From: Bradyrhizobium algeriense
GTDB taxonomy: Bacteria; Pseudomonadota; Alphaproteobacteria; Rhizobiales; Xanthobacteraceae
Direction of reading: 5' to 3'
DNA length: 64,000 nucleotides
NCBI RefSeq assembly: GCF_036924595.1
Contig: NZ_JAZHRV010000001.1
Coordinates: 682,001 to 746,000 of the forward strand
Below the pieces are notes generated by a model that made no database searches, had not been told where the DNA came from, and was given only the letters and a program-made list of their open reading frames with translations. The position numbers and the translations under genes were made by a program. Shown piece by piece: positions 33,540 through 42,334 of the stretch. Positions within the stretch are counted from its first letter, which is position 1; each line of letters begins with the position of its first letter.

Positions 33540-34718
33540 TCAACTCTCAAATGGCAGGCCGACATACTGCTCGGCGAGCGATGCCTGCGCACGCTCCGAC
33601 GCAAGAAGGTAATCGAACTGGTTCTCGCGCATGCGCCGGTCGAACGGCGCTTCATGAGGGAACTGGTGGATCAACGTGGTCAGCCACCACGACATGCGCT
33701 CGGCGCTCCACACCCGGCGCAGCGCCATATCGGAGTAGCCGTCGAGATAGTGGGTGCGGCCGGCCTTCAAGGCCTCGGTCAACGCGCGCGAGAGGTAGAA
33801 CACATCGGAGACCGCGAGGTTGAGACCTTTCGCTCCTGTGGGAGGGACAATGTGCGCTGCGTCGCCCGCCAGAAACAGGCGACCATAGCGCATCGGCTCG
33901 GCGACAAAGCTCCGTAGCGGCGCGATCGATTTCTCGATCGAGGGACCGGTCACGATGCTGTCGGCCATGTCCTTCGGGCAGCGCGCCTTCAACTCCTCCC
34001 AGAAGCGGTCGTCCGGCCAGTCCTCGATGCGGGCGTCGAGATCGCACTGGATGTAGTAGCGGCTCAGCATCGGGCTGCGCTGCGAGGCGAGCGCGAAGCC
34101 GCGCGAATGATGGCAATAGCAGATCTCCGGGTAGGGCGGCGTCTCCGACATGATGCCGAGCCAGCCGAACGGATAGCCGCGCTCGAACGTGCGCAGCACC
34201 GACGCCGGGATCGATTGCCGGCTCACGCCATGGTGGCCGTCGCAGCCAGCGACATAGTCGCAATCGATCCGGCGGGTCTGCCCGCCCTTTTCGTAGGTCA
34301 CGTGCGGGCGGTCCGACGTCAGCTCATGCAGCGCGACGTTTGTCGCGTCATCGATCACGACGCCGCCAGCCGCGTCGCGCGCGGCATAGAGATCCTCGGT
34401 GATCGCGGTCTGGCCATAGGACATCATCGGTCGGCCGGTGAACTTGCGGGTGTCGATGAAGAAGTGCGGCTTGCCTTCCCACGCGATGCCCGAGCCGTCA
34501 TGGACACGTCCCTCCCGATCCATGCGCGCGCCGAGGCCGACCTCGCGCAAGAGTTCGATCGTTCCCGCTTCCAGCACCCCGGCGCGGATGCGCCCGAGCA
34601 CATGGCTGCGGCTCTGCCGCTCCAGCACGATGCTGTCGACGCCGTTGCGGGCGAGCATGTGGGAGAGCAGTAGACCGGCGGGACCGCCGCCGATGATGGC
34701 AACCTGCGTTCGCGTCAT
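33540..34718 (-). CDS. pobA: 4-hydroxybenzoate 3-monooxygenase
   Basis: A 392-residue flavoprotein hydroxylase. The FAD motif IGGGPAGLLLSHML (9-22), the diagnostic GRIRAGVLEAGT segment (near 42-53), the DG motif (CDGHHGVSRQSI, near 159-170) and GDAAHIVPPTGAKGLNLAVSD split around residues 285-305 are all present. It hydroxylates 4-hydroxybenzoate to protocatechuate with NADPH and O2. The normal length supports an intact gene. No pob regulator or protocatechuate-cleavage genes are in the window. Confidence 0.95.
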   Translation of the reverse strand: MTRTQVAIIGGGPAGLLLSHMLARNGVDSIVLERQSRSHVLGRIRAGVLEAGTIELLREVGLGARMDREGRVHDGSGIAWEGKPHFFIDTRKFTGRPMMSYGQTAITEDLYAARDAAGGVVIDDATNVALHELTSDRPHVTYEKGGQTRRIDCDYVAGCDGHHGVSRQSIPASVLRTFERGYPFGWLGIMSETPPYPEICYCHHSRGFALASQRSPMLSRYYIQCDLDARIEDWPDDRFWEELKARCPKDMADSIVTGPSIEKSIAPLRSFVAEPMRYGRLFLAGDAAHIVPPTGAKGLNLAVSDVFYLSRALTEALKAGRTHYLDGYSDMALRRVWSAERMSWWLTTLIHQFPHEAPFDRRMRENQFDYLLASERAQASLAEQYVGLPFES

Positions 34719-34868
34719 CGCCGCATGAGGCCTCCCTTGAGTTCACAAAAAGGCGCGCAACATCGGCCTTTGTGCGAGAAGACAGCTACCGGTTCACCTG
34801 CGCGCGATCGAAGCCTGCCATCCTGGCGTAGCCCGCGCGGCGCGTCACGTGCGAGGGCACTTTATGCC

Positions 34869-35993
34869 CTACGGCTTGCGGCCGATCACGGCGCCGTTCG
34901 CGGCGGGTGCGTCGAACCAGACCGTCTCGACGTGCCGGAAGCCGGCTTCCTCGAGCCACGCCGAATATTCGGCCGGCGTGTAGTTCCGCCCTTCCGTCTC
35001 GATCAGCATGTTGAGGCTCATCAGCGCGGCCGGCGCCGGCCCGGTCTTTTCGTCATTGACGAGAAGCTCGCTGATGACGACTGCGCCGCCGCTCGACAAA
35101 GCCTCGAAGGACCGGCGCAGCAGCGCGCGGTTCTTCGCCTCATCCCAATCGTGCAGGATCATCGACAGGAGATGCACGTCGTGATCCTCGGGAAGCTGTT
35201 CGAAGAAGTTGCCGCCGGCGGTCTCGATGCGGTCGGTCAAGCCGGCCGCGGTAATTTTTCCTGCGGCGATCGCGGCCACATGCGGCAGATCAACTACGGT
35301 CGCGCGCAGCTCCCCATACAGTTTGCAAAGCTCGATGTCGTACGCGCCCGATCCGCCGCCGATGTCCAGAAGGCGACGGAAATGATCGAGATCCACGGCT
35401 TCGCCGAGCTTGCGCGCGGTCATCGTGGAGAGCGAATGCATCGCCTCCCAGAAGAGTGCCAGCACCGTCGGATCCTCGCCGTCGAACATCGAGGATTGCA
35501 CTGCCGGGTCCCACGTGGTTGGCCGGTTCGTGCGCAGCGCTTCGGCAAGTTTGCCCCAGCCCGCGTAGAGCCGCTTGTCGGCCATCTGCACGAAGCCACC
35601 GAAGTAATACGGCTTCCCGCGCACGAGAAAGGCTTCGCTTAAGGGCGTATTGCGATAACGGCCGTCCGTTTTCTCCAGAAGCCCGAGTGCAGCGCAGCCG
35701 GTCAACAGCATCTCGGCCGGGCGTGGATGCAGACCGAGCGCTTCCGCCAGCTCCGCAACCGTGGTGCCGGCGCCGCCTGCAAGGTGACTGAACAGGCCCT
35801 CCTCGTGTGCTGCAGCCAGGGTCTTGAAAGCCCAGAAGCCGGTCGAAAGTGCCATTAGCGGGACGGCGGAAGGAAGCTCCTGCGTGGTGACGATCGGTTG
35901 ATCGGCCGCGCGCAGCCTTGTCTCGCCCGAGATCGAACCGGGCTGGCGGGCAAGCGTTGTCCTGTGCGCAGCAGCGTGCTGATGGTTGGGCAT
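34869..35993 (-). CDS. O-methyltransferase (CrtF/hydroxyneurosporene-type fold)
   Basis: A 374-residue SAM-dependent methyltransferase with an N-terminal dimerisation winged helix (about 45-130) and a C-terminal Rossmann domain. SAM motif I is LDIGGGSGAYDIE near residues 218-230, then DLPHV, and the catalytic-region HDWDEAKNRALLRR. A GAGGAG ribosome site 6 bases upstream supports the ATG at 35993. It sits 150 bases upstream of pobA in the same direction. Substrate unknown; a phenolic or isoprenoid hydroxyl is typical of the family. Confidence 0.85.
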   Translation of the reverse strand: MPNHQHAAAHRTTLARQPGSISGETRLRAADQPIVTTQELPSAVPLMALSTGFWAFKTLAAAHEEGLFSHLAGGAGTTVAELAEALGLHPRPAEMLLTGCAALGLLEKTDGRYRNTPLSEAFLVRGKPYYFGGFVQMADKRLYAGWGKLAEALRTNRPTTWDPAVQSSMFDGEDPTVLALFWEAMHSLSTMTARKLGEAVDLDHFRRLLDIGGGSGAYDIELCKLYGELRATVVDLPHVAAIAAGKITAAGLTDRIETAGGNFFEQLPEDHDVHLLSMILHDWDEAKNRALLRRSFEALSSGGAVVISELLVNDEKTGPAPAALMSLNMLIETEGRNYTPAEYSAWLEEAGFRHVETVWFDAPAANGAVIGRKP

Positions 35994-36155
35994 CGTGCTC
36001 TCCTCAGGCGTTGACGGTTAATTCGCAGCTCCTAAGCCGCGCGGTGGTTTGCGCGCCGAGGCCGACCCATGCACTGTGGAGGCAGCTGGAGCGCGAATGC
36101 GCTGGCGAGCCCGAGCAGAGCGGCCGGTGCCAGAATGGCCGGCGCGGCCTGCCAG

Positions 36156-36788
36156 TCAGACGATGCGGGCGCATAGCGAAGCTCCCAGGGCCATCAGGAG
36201 AATCCCGGTGAGCCTGTTGAACCGATCCAGCGCGGCTTTCTGCAAGCTCCGAAACATGGTGTTCGTGCTGAGGGCGAGGAAGAGATACCAGAATGCACTG
36301 CCCAGCATCACACCGATGGGCGTTGCCAGCGCGCGATCCATGATCAGCGGCTTGCCGGTTTCCAGCGCGGACGTGACGCCCAGATACGGCAGTACCGTCA
36401 TTGGGTTGGCGGCCGCGATCAACAGGGTCGATGTATAGGCCGAAAGCAAACCTCCGCATGTAAGCAAATCTCCGCATGTCGCGCCGTGCGCCGCGCGCGT
36501 GGACACGAGAATGGTTCTGAGGCCCATCAAGACCAGGACGATCCCTCCAGTGATGCGCAGCGGCGTGTGCAGGGCGAGCGTCATCTGCGTCAACACGGTC
36601 CCGCTCACCGTGGCCAGGCAACTGAACATGCCGTGCGCTGTTGCCGCACCCATGCCGCTCGCGATCCCAAACCAGATTCCGAATGCCAGCGTCCGCTGCA
36701 CGCACATCAAGCCAATCGGGCCGAACGGGATAGCGACGCACAGGCCCAGCGCCGCCGCCGGCAGCAAGTGCGCGATGAACGGCGTCAT
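36156..36788 (-). CDS. LysE-family amino acid exporter
   Basis: A 210-residue membrane protein with about six hydrophobic segments. The N-terminus has the LysE/RhtB-family GLCVAIPFGPIGLMCVQRTL segment (near 15-34), and AANPMTVLPYLGV (near 126-138) is the conserved N-P motif. It should export an amino acid or related metabolite. It overlaps the DUF1127 gene by 4 bases. The MocR regulator upstream on the same strand is a common controller of this exporter type. Confidence 0.88.
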   Translation of the reverse strand: MTPFIAHLLPAAALGLCVAIPFGPIGLMCVQRTLAFGIWFGIASGMGAATAHGMFSCLATVSGTVLTQMTLALHTPLRITGGIVLVLMGLRTILVSTRAAHGATCGDLLTCGGLLSAYTSTLLIAAANPMTVLPYLGVTSALETGKPLIMDRALATPIGVMLGSAFWYLFLALSTNTMFRSLQKAALDRFNRLTGILLMALGASLCARIV

Positions 36789-37045
36789 TTCCAGAACGGC
36801 TTGGCCGCTTCGGCCATTGCCTCTTGCCGCGTCTTGCCGATGTCCTTGAGATGGTGGTCATCGAGCTCCGCCAGGGCTTGCCGCTGCCGCGACCGCTCCG
36901 AACACTGGGCACACCAGCTCAAGAACCGTGTTCCCCACCCAAGTCGACGTGTCTCGGCGCTGTCGTGACGGCTGGACGCCGCGGCAGCTTTCCGACTCGT
37001 GAACGAATTGACGCCTGCGATTGCAAAAATCATCGGATGCTTCAT
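36785..37045 (-). CDS. DUF1127 protein
   Basis: An 86-residue protein whose C-terminal half is a clear DUF1127 domain: RSRQRQALAELDDHHLKDIGKT, then ARKPFW-like ending AAKPFWK. An N-terminal hydrophobic stretch (MIFAIAGVNSF) is unusual for the family and may be a remnant anchor. A GGAGG site precedes the ATG. Its stop overlaps the LysE start by 4 bases, so exporter translation depends on it. Confidence 0.85.
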   Translation of the reverse strand: MKHPMIFAIAGVNSFTSRKAAAASSRHDSAETRRLGWGTRFLSWCAQCSERSRQRQALAELDDHHLKDIGKTRQEAMAEAAKPFWK

Positions 37046-37488
37046 GTGAAACCTCCTGTTCGATTTCGATAGGTCAGCTTGCAGTGGCTGATTAGGTCGA
37101 GCTGCGACCCGCGGCCGTGAATTGCTTCACAACTCACGCGCTCGTGTCTCCAAGTTGTGAGTTCGCGATTTTGCAGGTCGGCGGACGTCCGCTTTAATGC
37201 GATTTGCGGTGATGATTGATCTGCGATTTGGAAAGTGCGTGCGGGTGCGAAATGGAACGCGCCCGCCCTGCATCGGTCCGTCGACCTTTTCAACGGTCCG
37301 ACACTAAAAAGCGAAGCGGTATGACGGAAGGTCCAATTTGCGGAAGATCAATCAGTCCAATTCGGGCGGCGGCTCGGGGCTGTTGTTGATCGGATTGACC
37401 TGAGCGTCTGGCTCTCGTCCGGTCTTAATTCGCCGCTTGCCGTCACCTCAGCGACATCGCTCACGCCGCTTCCCGTCGAGGCACACGT
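37046..37488. other. 443-base intergenic region without a convincing gene
   Basis: Upstream region of the DUF1127-LysE pair and downstream of the MocR gene. It holds an imperfect inverted repeat TCACAAC (37127-37133) ... GTTGTGA (37154-37160), possibly regulatory. Base composition is less biased than the flanks; otherwise nothing recognised. Confidence 0.5.
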
Positions 37489-38952
37489 TCATCGAAGCAT
37501 CTGCGCAGCCGGCCTCAGCCCTTCGGCAATCCGTGCCGTCTCGATCGCCCCGTATCCCAGGACGAGGCCGGCCGGAGGCTTTCTGTCCACCCGGTTGCGC
37601 GACATCGTATCGATGGCAACGCCGAGATCAAAGGCTCGTGATACGATCGCATCGATATGATCAACCGACGCTCCTCGTGCGCAGGCGGTGATATGCAGCC
37701 CGGTGCTCGATGGAACAAGGTCGAGGTAATCGCCGAAGTTCCTCTTGATCTCCGCGGTCAGCATCGCATGCCGTTCGCTATAGATGCGGCCCACCCTGCG
37801 AATGTGGCGTGCAAACGCCCCGTCGTCGATGAACTGCGCCAGCGCGCTCTGCGCTGTTGTCGCTGTATGCCAATCGGTGACGAACTTCGCCTTGTGCGCC
37901 GCCTCTCGCAGCGACGGCGGCACGACCATGAAGGCCAGCCGGAGAGCCGGCAGCAACGTCTTTGAGAACGTGCCGACATACACAACGCGACCGGTCGAAT
38001 CGAGGGTCTGAAGCGGCTCGAGCGGACGTCCGCCGAAGCGAAACTCGCTGTCATAGTCGTCCTCGACGACAACCGCGTTGTTGCGCTCGGCCCAGGCAAG
38101 CAGCGCCCGTCGACGCGACAGGCTCATGGCCACGCCAAGGGGAAACTGATGCGACGGCGTCACGTAGACCGCCCTGGCCTCGGCCGGCAGCGCCTCAACG
38201 ACCAGGCCTTCGCTGTCGACCGGCACACCGATCACGCGCGCGCCCAGCGCCTTGAGCAACTCCTTTAGAGGCCGATAGCCCGGATCTTCCATCGCAACGA
38301 TATCGCCGGGCCCGAGAAGCACGCGAGCGACGATGTCGAGTGCCTGTTGGGTGCCGTTGGTCACGATGACGTCGTCGGGCGATCCGGAAACGCTGCGTGA
38401 GATGCCGATGTGGCGAGCGATCGCCGCGCGCAGGTCCCAATTGCCAGCAGGATTCTCGTAGACGCCTGCCGCCATCTCGCGCGAGCGCAGCGCACGGGCG
38501 ACGACTCGCCGCCAGGCTCGGTGTGGAAATAATGAAGTGTCCGGAAGCCCGGTTCTGAAATCGAAACGTGCTGTGCGGTCAAAGCCTATCGGAAGGGGTA
38601 TCGTCTCCCAAACTCCACGCACCCGAATTGCGCGGACCGTCGACCGCCTTGTTTTCGATGCCGGTCGTTTCGTCTCAAGATGATGGCTGACGAACGTCCC
38701 GGAGCCGGTATGGGATGTCGCAAATCCTTCTGCGAGAAGGCTTTCATACGCGACCGTCACAGTCGATCGTGAGACCCTCAGCGTGGTGGCCAGTTCTCGC
38801 GTGGGTGGCAAACGTTCTCCAGGTCGAAGGCGCCGGTCCAGAATTGCTTGCCGGATCTGACGGTAGATCTCGCCACTGAGGTCAGTTCGACCAACAAGAC
38901 TGACGTGAAAAGCCACAATCCTGGTCCATGTTCCCTTGCAATGGACCGGCAA
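37489..38952 (-). CDS. MocR-type regulator (GntR HTH fused to class I aminotransferase)
   Basis: A 487-residue protein: GntR winged helix (about 25-90, GEIYRQIRQAILDRRLRPGERLP and RELATTLRVSRSTVTVAYESL) joined to an aminotransferase-fold domain (about 115-480). The latter has TNGTQQALDIVARVLL, DDYDSEFRF and the PLP-lysine segment YVGTFSKTLLPALRL. MocR proteins sense PLP or an amino-acid adduct and regulate neighbouring metabolism or export. A start near GTG 38913 (VAFHVSLVG) is also possible. The likely target is the DUF1127-LysE pair. Confidence 0.92.
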   Translation of the reverse strand: MPVHCKGTWTRIVAFHVSLVGRTDLSGEIYRQIRQAILDRRLRPGERLPPTRELATTLRVSRSTVTVAYESLLAEGFATSHTGSGTFVSHHLETKRPASKTRRSTVRAIRVRGVWETIPLPIGFDRTARFDFRTGLPDTSLFPHRAWRRVVARALRSREMAAGVYENPAGNWDLRAAIARHIGISRSVSGSPDDVIVTNGTQQALDIVARVLLGPGDIVAMEDPGYRPLKELLKALGARVIGVPVDSEGLVVEALPAEARAVYVTPSHQFPLGVAMSLSRRRALLAWAERNNAVVVEDDYDSEFRFGGRPLEPLQTLDSTGRVVYVGTFSKTLLPALRLAFMVVPPSLREAAHKAKFVTDWHTATTAQSALAQFIDDGAFARHIRRVGRIYSERHAMLTAEIKRNFGDYLDLVPSSTGLHITACARGASVDHIDAIVSRAFDLGVAIDTMSRNRVDRKPPAGLVLGYGAIETARIAEGLRPAAQMLR

Positions 38953-39018
38953 CCCTGCACAACGATGAACGTTCCATCATACCGCTTCACAGATGTGGAG
39001 ATGGCAACCGACAGTTTT

Positions 39019-39105
39019 GTTAATTTTGCTGTGGTTTTGTTTGATTTTGTTCGCGTTCGTTATGTCTTGAAGACATCGTTTCCGGTGCGGAACTGGTGCG
39101 GCGTC
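39019..39105 (+). repeat. Repeat family B, copy 2
   Basis: GTTAATTTTGCTGTG ... AACTGGTGCGGCGTC, the counterpart of 33190-33276 in the same orientation. It falls in the 184-base gap between the MocR and IclR genes and marks the right edge of the pobA-LysE-MocR module. Confidence 0.7.
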
Positions 39106-39136
39106 CTGCGACTTCTGCTTCCAGACCAAAAGCCGA

Positions 39137-39967
39137 CTATTTGCGAGAGCGACGCTGGGTTTTTTCCAGTACAGCGCTTCCGCCATCTTCGTCAGCTTGG
39201 AGAATTGTCTCCGAGAGGAGCGCGGCCGCTTTCTGAAGCGGCGCAATGAAGCGGTCCAGCTCGGCATAGCTCACGCGCGCAACCGGGACGGAGACGCCCA
39301 GGCAGGCGATCAATTCGCCGCGTGGCGACAGGATCGGAACCGCGCATCCAACGACCCCCTTCACATATTCCTCGTTCGTTTTGGCCCAGCCGCGCTTGCG
39401 GGTCTCCCCGAGAACCTTCATCAGGATGTCGAAATCCACGATCGTGGTTTCCGTGTATCTGGTCAAAGTGAGTGCGCGACATAGCTTCTCCCGTGCCCGC
39501 TCGGACAGCCGGCTCATGTAGATCTTTCCGGTCGACGTGCAGTGTAACGGCGCGGCTTCACCTGGATTGAATTGCAGGCCCTGTGGTTGCGAGACGCGGA
39601 CGCTGTCCACATAGGCAACGACATTGTCGCGCACGACTCCGATCTCGCATTGCTCACCGATTTCAGCCGCGACCGCCCGCAGCACCGCATGGCGGCGCGC
39701 GGTACGGAAGGCTGCACCAATGACCTTCGCCGACAGCGTGACCAACTGATTGCCCACAACGTATCGCTTGGTTCCAAGCGCCTTCTGCAGCAGGCCGCGC
39801 TCCTCCAGATTTCCAATGAGCCGATGCGCGGTCGGAAGCGGGAGCGAAAGCGCCTTGGCGATTTCCGCGACCGAGACGGCTTTGGTTTCCCCGGCGACGT
39901 GGCCCACGATCGCGAAAGCGCGGTCGAGCGGTCCGTCATTTTTTTTGTCTTGTTCGTTCATCAGCAA
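39137..39967 (-). CDS. IclR-family transcriptional regulator
   Basis: A 276-residue IclR protein: N-terminal winged helix (about 15-75, SVAEIAKALSLPLPTAHRLI) and C-terminal GAF-like effector domain (about 90-260) with LHCTSTGKIYMSRL and the GCAVPILSPRGELIACLGVSVP stretch around residues 220-242. It is divergent from the aminotransferase/ABC amino acid operon, across an AT-rich 200-base region, and is the likely regulator of that operon. The 3' end approaches repeat B copy 2. Confidence 0.9.
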   Translation of the reverse strand: MLMNEQDKKNDGPLDRAFAIVGHVAGETKAVSVAEIAKALSLPLPTAHRLIGNLEERGLLQKALGTKRYVVGNQLVTLSAKVIGAAFRTARRHAVLRAVAAEIGEQCEIGVVRDNVVAYVDSVRVSQPQGLQFNPGEAAPLHCTSTGKIYMSRLSERAREKLCRALTLTRYTETTIVDFDILMKVLGETRKRGWAKTNEEYVKGVVGCAVPILSPRGELIACLGVSVPVARVSYAELDRFIAPLQKAAALLSETILQADEDGGSAVLEKTQRRSRK

Positions 39968-40175
39968 CTCCTACCAAAAAATTATCATTTTTCGGAATAA
40001 AAACTACTGAAATATGAAAATTAATTGGACGGGCGGCCGCGGATGCTCATACCGTTGGCGTTGCCGGCGGATGCGCATGGCTTATGCAGCGCGCACCGGA
40101 CTTCGACCGGCATTCGCGCTGCTTCAGCTGGCATTTCCCGGCCGTCGCCAAGGGGGTGCTCAACAGGAGACCGAG

Positions 40176-41336
40176 ATGTCTCGTCACTACGACGTGGATG
40201 CCGTCCGCAGGGAATTCCCGGTCGCCGATCGGATGGTCTATCTCGACTCGGGATTCCAGGCGCCCTTGGCGCGCCCGGTGAAGGCCGCGATCGACCTGTT
40301 TCTGCGCGAGGGGCTGGAAGCGGCCGGACCGAAGAGCGTCTGGCTCGATCGCGTTGAGCAGACGCGGGCCAGGGTTGCGCGCTTCCTGGGCGTTTCAGCC
40401 GACGAGATCGCCTTCACGAAGAATACGTCGGAGAGCATGAACATCGCGGCCAACGCGCTGCCGCTGCGTGCCGGCGACAACGTGCTGATGATCCGTGGCG
40501 ATCATCCGAACAACGCCTATGCGTTCCTCAATCTGCAGAAGAGGGGCGTCGAGGTGCGCTTCCTTGCGATGTCTGATGTCGTCAACGCGGAAAGCTTTCT
40601 ACCCCACATCGATGAGCGCACGCGGGCGATTTCGATGTCGCACGTCACCTTCCATGCGGGCCACCGCTTCGATATCGAGAGTGTTGGTGCCCTGTGCCGG
40701 GAAAGGAAACTCTACTTCATCGTCGACGTGATGCAGGCGATCGGTGTCGTGCCGATCGATGCCAGGGCGGCCGGAGCGACCTTCGTGGGATCGGGAAGTC
40801 ACAAGGGCTTGCTCGTCCCTCAGGGATTGGGGCTGCTCTATTGGGACAAAGCCCTGAAGGATCTGGAGCCAACCTATCTGGCCGCCGCGAGTCTTGCGGA
40901 AATACCCGTTGATCTGATCGCGCGTCCGAACAGCCTCGCGCCTTCGCCGACGGCCCGGCGCTTTGAGCTCGGTAACTTCAATCTTCCGGCGATCCATGCG
41001 CTCGGTGCGGCGCTTGACATGATCGAGCAAATCGGGGTGGCCAACATCCAGAACCACTGCTTCGAACTCGGCGACCATCTCATCGCTCAACTCGATGAGC
41101 TCGATATTCGCCTCGTCGGCCCACGTGCTCGCCTGCATCGCGCGCCGCACATCTACGTTCTTGATCTGCCGGCCACAGACTGGTTCGGCTATTTCGACGA
41201 GAACAATGTGCGCGTTTCGCCGGAGCGCGACGGCATCAGGGTGTCGTTCGGAATGTTCAACACGGTCGCCGATGTCGACCGCCTGATCGAACTGATTCGC
41301 AAGCGCGGGCTGAAGCAGGCAACGGCAGCAGCGTAG
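40176..41336 (+). CDS. Class V aminotransferase-fold PLP enzyme
   Basis: A 386-residue PLP enzyme from ATG 40176, behind CAGGAGA; the upstream open frame is AT-rich then arginine-rich and not coding-like. It has VYLDSGFQAPL (20-30), KNTSESMNIAANAL and the PLP lysine in GSGSHKGLLVPQG (near residue 211). The SufS catalytic Cys loop is absent, so it is closer to isopenicillin-N-epimerase/ kynureninase-like members than to desulfurases. It is the first gene before an amino acid ABC transporter, so it probably acts on the imported amine or amino acid. Confidence 0.82.
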   Translation: MSRHYDVDAVRREFPVADRMVYLDSGFQAPLARPVKAAIDLFLREGLEAAGPKSVWLDRVEQTRARVARFLGVSADEIAFTKNTSESMNIAANALPLRAGDNVLMIRGDHPNNAYAFLNLQKRGVEVRFLAMSDVVNAESFLPHIDERTRAISMSHVTFHAGHRFDIESVGALCRERKLYFIVDVMQAIGVVPIDARAAGATFVGSGSHKGLLVPQGLGLLYWDKALKDLEPTYLAAASLAEIPVDLIARPNSLAPSPTARRFELGNFNLPAIHALGAALDMIEQIGVANIQNHCFELGDHLIAQLDELDIRLVGPRARLHRAPHIYVLDLPATDWFGYFDENNVRVSPERDGIRVSFGMFNTVADVDRLIELIRKRGLKQATAAA

Positions 41337-41355
41337 TTTTCGTTTACAGGAGAGG

Positions 41356-42267
41356 ATGCACGACATGAAGAACGTCGTACGGCTACTGGGAGTTCTTCCG
41401 GGCCTCTTTGCGGTCGGAGCGATGGTGAATTCGTCTGCCGCGGCAGAGAGCCCAACGCTGAGCAAGATCAAATCGAGCGGCGCCATCACGATCGGTTATC
41501 GCGAGGCTTCCATCCCGTTCTCCTACCTGGGACCGGATCAAAAGCCCGTCGGCTTCTCGCTGGACCTCTGCGCGGCGATCGTCGAGCGCATCAAGGCGGA
41601 CCTTAACCTGCCGAAGGTGACCGTCAACTACACGCCGGTGAATTCGTCGAACAGGATTCCCCTGATACAGAACGGCACCGTGGACATTGAGTGCGGAGGC
41701 ACGGCGAACGACAGGAAGCGCCAGGAGCAGGTCTCGTTTTCGATTGCGACGTTCGTCAGCCAGCCCCGCTGGCTCGTCAAGACCGAAGGCGGTGCCAAGA
41801 GCGCTGCCGACCTGAAGGGCAAGACGATTGTCGTTACGCAAGGCTCCAACGCGGTTGGATTTGCTCAGGGCGTGAATGCGAAGGAACAGCTTGGTCTGAA
41901 CATCGTGCAGGCGAAGGATCATGCGGAATCATTCCTCATGCTGAACACCGGCCGCGCAGCGGCTTTCATGGAGGACGACATCCTTCTCGCCGGCCTCAAG
42001 GCCGCGGCACCAAATCCGAACGCCTTGACGTTCCTTCCCGAAGGATACGCAAGGATCTATTACGGGCTGATGTTCACGAAAGGCGATGCCGGATTCAAGG
42101 CGCTCGTCGATGATATCCTCGCCAAGCAGATGGCATCGGGGCAATTCGAGAAGACATATGCGAAGTGGTTCACCAGCCCGATTCCGCCGAAGGGCGAGAA
42201 TCTCGCTTTTCCGCTGACCGAAACCCTGAAGGAGCGGATTGCGCATCCAAGCGACGCGGTCGACTAG
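41356..42267 (+). CDS. Polar amino acid ABC transporter, binding protein
   Basis: A 303-residue family 3 binding protein (GltI/GlnH type). The signal peptide ends near NSSAAAES. Typical motifs are GAITIGYREASIPFSY (near 38-53), PVGFSLDLCAAIVE and CGGTANDRKRQEQVSFS (near 114-130, the ligand-binding arginine loop). ATG 41365 would fit the AGGAGAGG site better than ATG 41356 and costs three residues. Likely ligand is an acidic or neutral amino acid or an analogue. Confidence 0.92.
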   Translation: MHDMKNVVRLLGVLPGLFAVGAMVNSSAAAESPTLSKIKSSGAITIGYREASIPFSYLGPDQKPVGFSLDLCAAIVERIKADLNLPKVTVNYTPVNSSNRIPLIQNGTVDIECGGTANDRKRQEQVSFSIATFVSQPRWLVKTEGGAKSAADLKGKTIVVTQGSNAVGFAQGVNAKEQLGLNIVQAKDHAESFLMLNTGRAAAFMEDDILLAGLKAAAPNPNALTFLPEGYARIYYGLMFTKGDAGFKALVDDILAKQMASGQFEKTYAKWFTSPIPPKGENLAFPLTETLKERIAHPSDAVD

Positions 42268-42334
42268 TCGCGGTGTGGTCGGCGCGGCCGTCTCGCGCCA
42301 GCAGGTCGATATCCATGTAGTCGTGAGGCTCGCG

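Noticed and set aside
33231..33917. Plus-strand 228-codon ORF
   Set aside because: Antisense to the end of pobA and running out of repeat B; no coding features.
36004..36912. 302-codon minus-strand ORF overlapping LysE in another frame
   Set aside because: The LysE and DUF1127 frames have clear family motifs and coupled starts; this one is Arg/His rich with no motif.
25133..39105. Complete integrative conjugative element or prophage
   Set aside because: No relaxase, type IV secretion, capsid, tail or replication genes are visible; only a dead integrase fragment and repeats.
40014..40175. Upstream 54-codon extension of the class V aminotransferase
   Set aside because: No family similarity, arginine-rich, begins in an AT-rich promoter region; ATG 40176 has a strong ribosome site.
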